11,476 nt of DNA, taken from an uncultured Clostridia bacterium (GTDB lineage: Bacteria > Bacillota > Clostridia > Saccharofermentanales > Fastidiosipilaceae). Each line of letters begins with the position of its first letter. Position 1 is the first letter of the stretch. Of this stretch, positions 7,059-11,476 are shown piece after piece. The notes beneath the pieces are model-generated. The model saw only the letters and a program-made list of their open reading frames with translations. It did no database searches and was not told the origin of the DNA. Position numbers and translations under genes: made by a program. The DNA lies in contig CAMXYS010000039.1 in assembly GCA_947253135.1 (NCBI GenBank), positions 1 through 11,476 of the forward strand, given 5' to 3'.

Positions 7059-7061
7059 GAG
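7055..7061 (+). promoter_or_regulatory. Good Shine-Dalgarno not attached to the annotated start
   Basis: AGAGGAG-type sequence (AAGAGGAGAA within 7054-7063), followed by TTG at 7068-7070. That frame runs to a stop at 7383-7385 and would give a 105-residue product with no recognisable family, out of frame with the glycosyltransferase that begins at 7151. It may drive a leader peptide or be coincidental. The glycosyltransferase frame itself is closed by TGA at 7106-7108, so this SD cannot serve it directly. Confidence 0.3.
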
Positions 7062-7150
7062 AATCGGTTGAATAACTTCCACCTAGTTCTCCACTCTACT
7101 TGCCCTGACCAAATAAAGATTTTAGCACAATATCTAGACTGGATGCCGAT

Positions 7151-8152
7151 ATGCCCCTTGAATCAACTGCTTATGTCACACCTGCCTCGACTACCCCACC
7201 TGTCGTGGTGGTGTGCTTACAAACTTTTAACCAAAAAGACTATGTTGAGCAAGCACTGCGCAGCCTACTTTTTCAAAAAACAAACTTCAGTTATCAGATC
7301 CTGGTACACGACGACGCCTCTACCGACGGCACAGCAGAAATTTTGCGCGACTACTACAAGCGTTATCCGGAGCAAATCCGTCTGATCTTGCAGGCTGAAA
7401 ATCAATATTCTCAGGATAAGAAAATTTTAGGGCAAATGATGGCCCCTTATATCGATGCTGACTATGTCGCCTTAAACGAGGGGGATGACTATTGGTTAAG
7501 TCCTGATAAATTACAAATTCAATATGATTACATGAGCCAAAATCCGGACTGTTCTATGTGCTGCCATGCTGCCGAAATGGTAGATGAGGGTGCCAACCGA
7601 ACAATTGGCTTCCAGCGCGGAGACCTATCTAAAAAAAGCGGGGCCCACGACTTCACCATGTCTGAATTGATCTGGTCCGGTTCCCGCATCCCAACGAACA
7701 GCTTCTTTTTTAAGGCTGAACTGATTCGCGATGGCTTCCCGGACTTCTATAACAAGTGTGGTGTCGGAGACTACCCCATGTCCCTTTACTTTGGCCACCA
7801 AGGCAGAGTTCACTTTATTGACCAAGTACTCACAGCCTACCGGGTCAATGCCAAGGGTTCTTGGAGCGTCAAAACCATCCTAGATCCGGCTAAACATGCA
7901 GCCTCCAACCGCGACTTGATCGCCATGTTGGACCGCTTTGATCAATGGTCCGGCGGCACTTATACTGCTGAATTAGAAGCAAAAAAAGACGAGTTACAAT
8001 TTGAAATTTATCTAAAACTCCATGACTACAAAAGCATCAAGCTGCCTCCTTACAGAAAATATTACCGCCGGCTGGCTTGGTCAAATCGTCTGCGCTTTCA
8101 ACTGGCTGCCCGTTGCCCCTGGCTTTACCGCCTCCGGCAAAAGCTCCGCTAA
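7151..8152 (+). CDS. Family 2 glycosyltransferase (GT-A fold)
   Basis: Transfers a sugar from a nucleotide-sugar donor to an unknown acceptor, probably at the cytoplasmic face during surface polysaccharide or envelope glycan synthesis. The GT-A domain begins at VVVVCLQTFNQ (18-28) and continues with the nucleotide-binding acidic motif HDDASTDGT (53-61) and the metal-site region NEGDDYW (109-115). A later acceptor-side motif, GDYPMSLYF (206-214), is followed by IDQVLTAYRV (223-232). The 333 residues form a soluble protein with a basic C-terminal tail (about 290-333) that may bind membrane. No signal peptide or membrane segment is seen. The ATG at 7151 is the only ATG before the domain, but it lacks a clear SD and an in-frame stop lies at 7106. 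The gene has its own promoter, is divergent from mnmG, and converges on the next glycosyltransferase with a 15-bp gap. Donor and acceptor cannot be predicted. Confidence 0.88.
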   Translation: MPLESTAYVTPASTTPPVVVVCLQTFNQKDYVEQALRSLLFQKTNFSYQILVHDDASTDGTAEILRDYYKRYPEQIRLILQAENQYSQDKKILGQMMAPYIDADYVALNEGDDYWLSPDKLQIQYDYMSQNPDCSMCCHAAEMVDEGANRTIGFQRGDLSKKSGAHDFTMSELIWSGSRIPTNSFFFKAELIRDGFPDFYNKCGVGDYPMSLYFGHQGRVHFIDQVLTAYRVNAKGSWSVKTILDPAKHAASNRDLIAMLDRFDQWSGGTYTAELEAKKDELQFEIYLKLHDYKSIKLPPYRKYYRRLAWSNRLRFQLAARCPWLYRLRQKLR

Positions 8153-8167
8153 AAGGGCAAAGCCGGC

Positions 8168-9205
8168 TTAAAGTTTTCGGTGTGAAGCTGGCACTCCGGC
8201 TAACCACAATAAATGTAAGTCTGCCAAGGTGGCAATCAGACGTTTGTTGCGCGGCAACCGGTAGCGGTTCAAGCGGTGCTCCGCGCCATCCACCAAGGGG
8301 AAATTCGCCTTATAATACCGTTTCACATCACGGTATAAATCTTTGTTTCTACCTTTAGAGGCGATGTATAAAATTCCTGTATAGATGTGCTCTAGGCCTA
8401 AAAAATCAAGTTCCGCCCGATAGTGCTCATAGTCTTTGTGTTGTTGGTAGAGCGCCAGAATATCCTCAAAAACCGTTATAATAGCTCGATTTCTTTCATC
8501 CGCAAAAGATTTTGTGATGGACGTTCCATGCTGACGGTAGAGATAAAGAGGCAGTGGCAAATAAACCATTCGTGGATTCTGTAATATAAGCTGTAAATAA
8601 AAATGTAGGTCTTCGAACCAAATCCCCGGCTTGAAAAAAAGTCCTTTCTCTTGAATAAAAGAGCGTTTATAAAACTTGGAACAAGGTGAAGGTAAAGCAC
8701 GGAGAACCTGCGGATGGTCAACCGGTCTAAACACTTCCCCTGCTAAAATGCCCGGCTGGTAGTTGCTGAACACTTCGCCGCGCACCCCCTGCTTATCAGT
8801 GTGTTGGCAGTCAAAATAAAGAATATCGGCCCTTGTTTCAGTAGCCATTTTCAGACATTTCACAAATGTGTCGGGCGCCAGATAATCATCACTGTCTGCA
8901 AACATTAAATAATCACCGACGGCTGCCTGAATTCCTTTGTTTCGAGCTACACTCTGGCCTTGGTTCGGCTGTTCAATTACCTGCAGGCAAGCATATTTTC
9001 TTTGATAGTTCGCTAAAATATCAGCAGAACCATCAGTTGAACCATCGTTCACAGCTAATATTTCAATTTTTTTACCGGCTGGAAGAGATTGCTCGATTAC
9101 TGAATCCAGACAAGTTGGAAGATATGTTTCCGCGTTGTAGATAGGTATGATAACGCTAATATCCACCTTGTTGAGAGCACGATCTGCTTGTGCACCACCA
9201 CTCAT
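8168..9205 (-). CDS. Family 2 glycosyltransferase (GT-A fold), downstream of mnmE
   Basis: Predicted cytoplasmic or membrane-associated sugar transferase for surface polysaccharide. The 345-residue protein has the GT2 opening ISVIIPIYNAETYL (16-29), nucleotide-binding NDGSTDGS (53-60), NQGQSVARNKGI (81-92) and the metal-binding DSDD (104-107). Further on are PCSKFYKR (174-181) and FEDLHFY (197-203), as in EpsJ- or capsule-type transferases. No membrane helix is obvious. The ATG at 9205 is chosen because AAGGAGA (9211-9217) is 5-6 nt upstream; the longer frame start at 9259 would lie inside mnmE without an SD. The gene follows mnmE by 19 bp and is probably co-transcribed with it. Its 3' half is AT-rich by hand count (about 33-37% GC at 8581-8700) compared with mnmE (60% at 10441-10500), suggesting a different origin from its neighbours. 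Confidence 0.9.
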   Translation of the reverse strand: MSGGAQADRALNKVDISVIIPIYNAETYLPTCLDSVIEQSLPAGKKIEILAVNDGSTDGSADILANYQRKYACLQVIEQPNQGQSVARNKGIQAAVGDYLMFADSDDYLAPDTFVKCLKMATETRADILYFDCQHTDKQGVRGEVFSNYQPGILAGEVFRPVDHPQVLRALPSPCSKFYKRSFIQEKGLFFKPGIWFEDLHFYLQLILQNPRMVYLPLPLYLYRQHGTSITKSFADERNRAIITVFEDILALYQQHKDYEHYRAELDFLGLEHIYTGILYIASKGRNKDLYRDVKRYYKANFPLVDGAEHRLNRYRLPRNKRLIATLADLHLLWLAGVPASHRKL

Positions 9206-9210
9206 TCCAA

Positions 9211-9217
9211 TCTCCTT
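9211..9217 (-). promoter_or_regulatory. Ribosome binding site that fixes the glycosyltransferase start
   Basis: On the minus strand this reads AAGGAGA, placed just before the ATG at 9205 and inside the 19-bp gap after the mnmE stop codon. It favours the 345-residue product over the 363-residue reading that begins within mnmE at 9259. Confidence 0.75.
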
Positions 9218-9224
9218 ATCATCT

Positions 9225-10847
9225 TTACTTGCCAACACAAAAACGACTGAAAATTTCATCCAGCAGCTGTTCAGACACTGAGTCTCCTACGATTTCTGCC
9301 AACCGGCGGGCCGTTTCCGCTAAAACCTGAGCCATAATATCAAGAGGTATATAAGCATACTCGGAAATTACCTGACTTAAAAGTTCTAAAGCTGCCTTTA
9401 AGCCTTCATAATGGCGGGCGGATGTGACCATAACAGCTTGCTGTCCCGCCTCCCCCCAAGAGCGGTAGAGCAAAAGAACAGCAGCTGTTAAAGCCCCTAC
9501 ACCCGAACCGTCTACAGCTGATAAACCGAGTGGCTGAAGCGAGCCTCGATCAACCGGTACAGCCGCCCCCTCTGTGCTTGTCGTCTCACCTGCTTGCTCT
9601 TTCTCCAGGAGACGGTGAGCTGCCAGCTGTGCCTCTGTAAATGCCAGCGCCGGCAGAACCTCTGCCTTTAACCTTTCAAAAAAGGCGGGAAACTCTACTC
9701 GGTCCATCTTGTTGGCCACTAAAAGAATCGGTTTATCAAGTGGAAGCCTTTCCAATTCTTGCCGGCAAAAGGTCATTAAATCCCTCTTCGCTCCGCTTTT
9801 GGAGGATTGACAATCATCAGGCGACAGCAGCCATAAAACTAGGTCTGCCCTACTTAAAGCCTCATTGGCCTTGGTGATGCCGATTTTTTCGACCGGGTCA
9901 TCACTTTCGCGGACTCCTGCCGTATCTGTTAGGCAAACAGGCACACCTTCTAGATCAACTGTCAGGTCAACCAAATCACGAGTCGTTCCGGGCACATCGG
10001 TCACAATTGACCGTTCCACTCCCCCGAGGCAATTTAACAGAGAGGACTTGCCGACATTGGGCGAACCGGTTAAAACCACTTGCAGGCCTTGCTTTAAGAT
10101 CTTCCCACACCGGTAGCCTCGCACCAGCTTTATAAGCTCTCCTTTTACAGTTTCAAGTCTGGTCAAAACCCCCTCTCGGTCCAGCTCACTTTCTTCGTGT
10201 TCCGGATATTCAATCGCCATTTCCAGTTCGGCCATGACGCTGTATAGAACAGCTGACAACTGCCTTACCGCGGCTGAGAGGCCTCCACCCAACTGGTCCA
10301 AAGCTGCCTGGGCAGTGCGGTCAGTCTCAGATTTAATTAAATCCATGACCGCCTCGGCTTGGGCTAAATCCAGTTTGCCATTTAAAAAGGCATTGCGGGT
10401 AAATTCACCCGGTTCAGCAGCCCTGGCACCGACCGCCAGACAGGCCGCCAGAGTTTGGCGCACCGGCTCACTGCCGCCATGTACAGATAACTCAACCGTA
10501 TCTTCTCCTGTATAAGAATGAGGAGCCCGGAAACGGAGGGCTACAGCTTCATCAATTAAGCTGCCATCCGTCGGCGATATAAGATGTCCATAGGCAGCCC
10601 GGTAGCCCTCCAGGGCGGCCAAACTTTTTGTTCCCGTTACAGACGCCTTGCCCTCTTTTGCTAGGTCCACAACTTTGGCAGAGTTCCTGCCGGCTGACCC
10701 GGCCGCTCTTACAGACAGAGCGGCCGGACCAAAACAAAAAATGCGGTCAGCTACAAATGCCGCATCAGGTCCGGCTATGCGGATGACAGCTAAACCGGAC
10801 TGCCCGGGCGGTGTTGCCGGAGCTACGTAGGCATCAAGCTCACGCAT
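9225..10847 (-). CDS. mnmE: tRNA modification GTPase MnmE (TrmE)
   Basis: GTPase that works with MnmG in the wobble-U34 modification of tRNAs. Domains in order: an N-terminal tetrahydrofolate-binding domain (start AYVAPATPPGQSG, 6-18; ELSVHGG, 119-125), a helical domain, an inserted G domain, and the C-terminal helix with the hallmark FCVGK at 536-540, the last five residues. G motifs are G1 GSPNVGKSS (261-269), G2 region DVPGTTRD (284-291), G3 DTAG (308-311), G4 NKMD (379-382) and G5 SA (443-444). At 540 residues it is about 80 longer than the usual 450-460. The excess is an Ala/Gly/Ser-rich insert around 46-80 and an expanded segment of about 60 residues between G4 and G5. The start is fixed by AAGGAGG (10853-10859), 5 nt before the ATG. 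It lies 73 bp downstream of jag and probably in its transcript, with a glycosyltransferase gene following. Confidence 0.97.
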   Translation of the reverse strand: MRELDAYVAPATPPGQSGLAVIRIAGPDAAFVADRIFCFGPAALSVRAAGSAGRNSAKVVDLAKEGKASVTGTKSLAALEGYRAAYGHLISPTDGSLIDEAVALRFRAPHSYTGEDTVELSVHGGSEPVRQTLAACLAVGARAAEPGEFTRNAFLNGKLDLAQAEAVMDLIKSETDRTAQAALDQLGGGLSAAVRQLSAVLYSVMAELEMAIEYPEHEESELDREGVLTRLETVKGELIKLVRGYRCGKILKQGLQVVLTGSPNVGKSSLLNCLGGVERSIVTDVPGTTRDLVDLTVDLEGVPVCLTDTAGVRESDDPVEKIGITKANEALSRADLVLWLLSPDDCQSSKSGAKRDLMTFCRQELERLPLDKPILLVANKMDRVEFPAFFERLKAEVLPALAFTEAQLAAHRLLEKEQAGETTSTEGAAVPVDRGSLQPLGLSAVDGSGVGALTAAVLLLYRSWGEAGQQAVMVTSARHYEGLKAALELLSQVISEYAYIPLDIMAQVLAETARRLAEIVGDSVSEQLLDEIFSRFCVGK

Positions 10848-10868
10848 TATTTCCTCCTTCTGACAAAT

Positions 10869-10897
10869 ACAGGTGGCCGCTTAGAACGACCACCTGT
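10869..10897 (-). other. Stem-loop in the jag-mnmE gap
   Basis: ACAGGTGG (10869-10876) and CCACCTGT (10890-10897) form a perfect 8-bp stem. On the minus strand it extends inward by three more pairs (one G-U) to leave a 7-nt loop. The transcript then continues AUUUGUC and reaches the mnmE SD about 10 nt later. The missing U-run argues against an efficient intrinsic terminator. A processing or stabilising hairpin, or a weak attenuator before mnmE, is more likely. Confidence 0.45.
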
Positions 10898-10920
10898 CCG
10901 CAAACCTTTGTCGGGGTTCA

Positions 10921-11476
10921 TTACTCGTCTTCTGTCGGGATGATGACCACAGCTCGATTTGGCTCACTGCCTTCGCTTTCAGTTCGCACACCCGGCACAG
11001 CTTGTAAGGCATAGTGGACGATCCGCCGGTCTGCAGCATTCATCGGCTCCATTACATACTCAGCCTCACGCCGCTTTACCTCCTCGGCTATTTTAAGTGC
11101 ATTCTCTTCTAGACGTCGCCGGCGGCGCTGGCGGTAACCGGCCGCATCCACGGTAACCCTGATGTGTTCATCCGAGTAGCGGTTGACAGCGACGGATGTG
11201 AGGTATTGCAAGGCATCGAGCGTTTCTCCCCGGCGGCCAATAATTACACCGGCAGCATCACTTTCAATATTCAAATAAAGTCGCTCGTCCTCTACTTGCA
11301 CATCGATCGTTTCATTGAGTTCAAAAAACGAGAGGGCTTTTTTGACATATTCAACTGCCGTTTCTGCTGCCGGCCGCATGGGACGGCTGGAATCAGTGTC
11401 CTCACTGTCTCCGTAATAAACAGCTTCGGCCGCTCTGTCATCCACCGCTTCTGCATCGGGGTGGTCAAGGGATGCT
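10921..11476 (-). CDS. jag: Jag/KhpB RNA-binding protein (KH and R3H domains), 5' end outside window
   Basis: RNA-binding protein that with KhpA regulates cell division and elongation in several Gram-positive bacteria; it is normally encoded right after yidC. The frame stays open to the right edge with no stop, so 184 C-terminal residues are visible and the N-terminal Jag_N domain is presumably cut off. Visible (numbered from the edge) are an acidic linker (about 1-40), a KH-II domain (about 41-110) with the GxxG loop GRRG (80-83), and an R3H domain (about 115-183) with the Arg-x3-His motif at R150 and H154. A GTG at 11443-11445 could be read as a start, but this would remove the Jag_N domain and it lies in the linker. 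The gene heads the mnmE direction of transcription, and its presence supports an oriC-proximal location. Confidence 0.93.
   Translation of the reverse strand, partial: ASLDHPDAEAVDDRAAEAVYYGDSEDTDSSRPMRPAAETAVEYVKKALSFFELNETIDVQVEDERLYLNIESDAAGVIIGRRGETLDALQYLTSVAVNRYSDEHIRVTVDAAGYRQRRRRRLEENALKIAEEVKRREAEYVMEPMNAADRRIVHYALQAVPGVRTESEGSEPNRAVVIIPTEDE

Noticed and set aside
8160..8169. Palindrome AAGCCGGCTT between the two convergent glycosyltransferase genes as a terminator
   Set aside because: It has no loop and no U-run, and it overlaps the minus-strand stop codon. I see no convincing terminator in this 15-bp gap.
9206..9259. Longer start of the minus-strand glycosyltransferase inside mnmE
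   Set aside because: It has no SD, overlaps mnmE by 35 nt, and a strong AAGGAGA precedes the ATG at 9205.

Overview
This window looks like the origin-proximal housekeeping block of a fermentative Bacillota (Firmicutes, probably a clostridial lineage). The evidence is the gene set jag (khpB), mnmE, mnmG and rsmG, all on the minus strand, which in Gram-positive bacteria normally sits beside oriC after rpmH-rnpA-yidC. An L-lactate dehydrogenase of the Bacillota type and strong AGGAGG-type ribosome binding sites agree with this. No genus can be named from the sequence alone.

Layout, left to right. Positions 1-304 hold no convincing gene; they carry a 17-bp tandem direct repeat (153-169 and 175-191) and the upstream region of ldh. 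The plus-strand ldh gene (361-1314) has an extended -10 promoter and ends at a strong bidirectional hairpin terminator shared with the convergent gyrA gene. gyrA (1466-4135, minus) has its own extended -10 promoter and a leader hairpin. Upstream of it on the same strand lie rsmG (4244-5002) and mnmG (4980-6941), which overlap and are translationally linked. Next come two convergent family-2 glycosyltransferase genes: one on the plus strand with its own sigma-70-like promoter (7151-8152), and one on the minus strand 19 bp behind mnmE (8168-9205). They split the usual mnmE-mnmG neighbourhood. mnmE (9225-10847) and the 3' part of jag (10921 to the right edge) complete the window.

How the genes work together. 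MnmE and MnmG form the complex that installs the (carboxymethyl)aminomethyl group on U34 of certain tRNAs. RsmG methylates 16S rRNA, and Jag/KhpB is an RNA-binding protein. GyrA supplies the cleavage-rejoining subunit of gyrase. LDH re-oxidises NADH during fermentation. The glycosyltransferases probably decorate a surface polysaccharide or envelope polymer; their acceptors cannot be told from sequence.

Most of the window is ordinary. The best leads are an LDH-like protein with an Arg at the classical LDH/MDH specificity position, a gyrase A with Ala at the main quinolone-contact position, the glycosyltransferase pair lodged inside the tRNA-modification locus, and several hairpin or operator-like elements around promoters. 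I see no evidence of a new multi-gene system, CRISPR array, complete mobile element or RNA gene.
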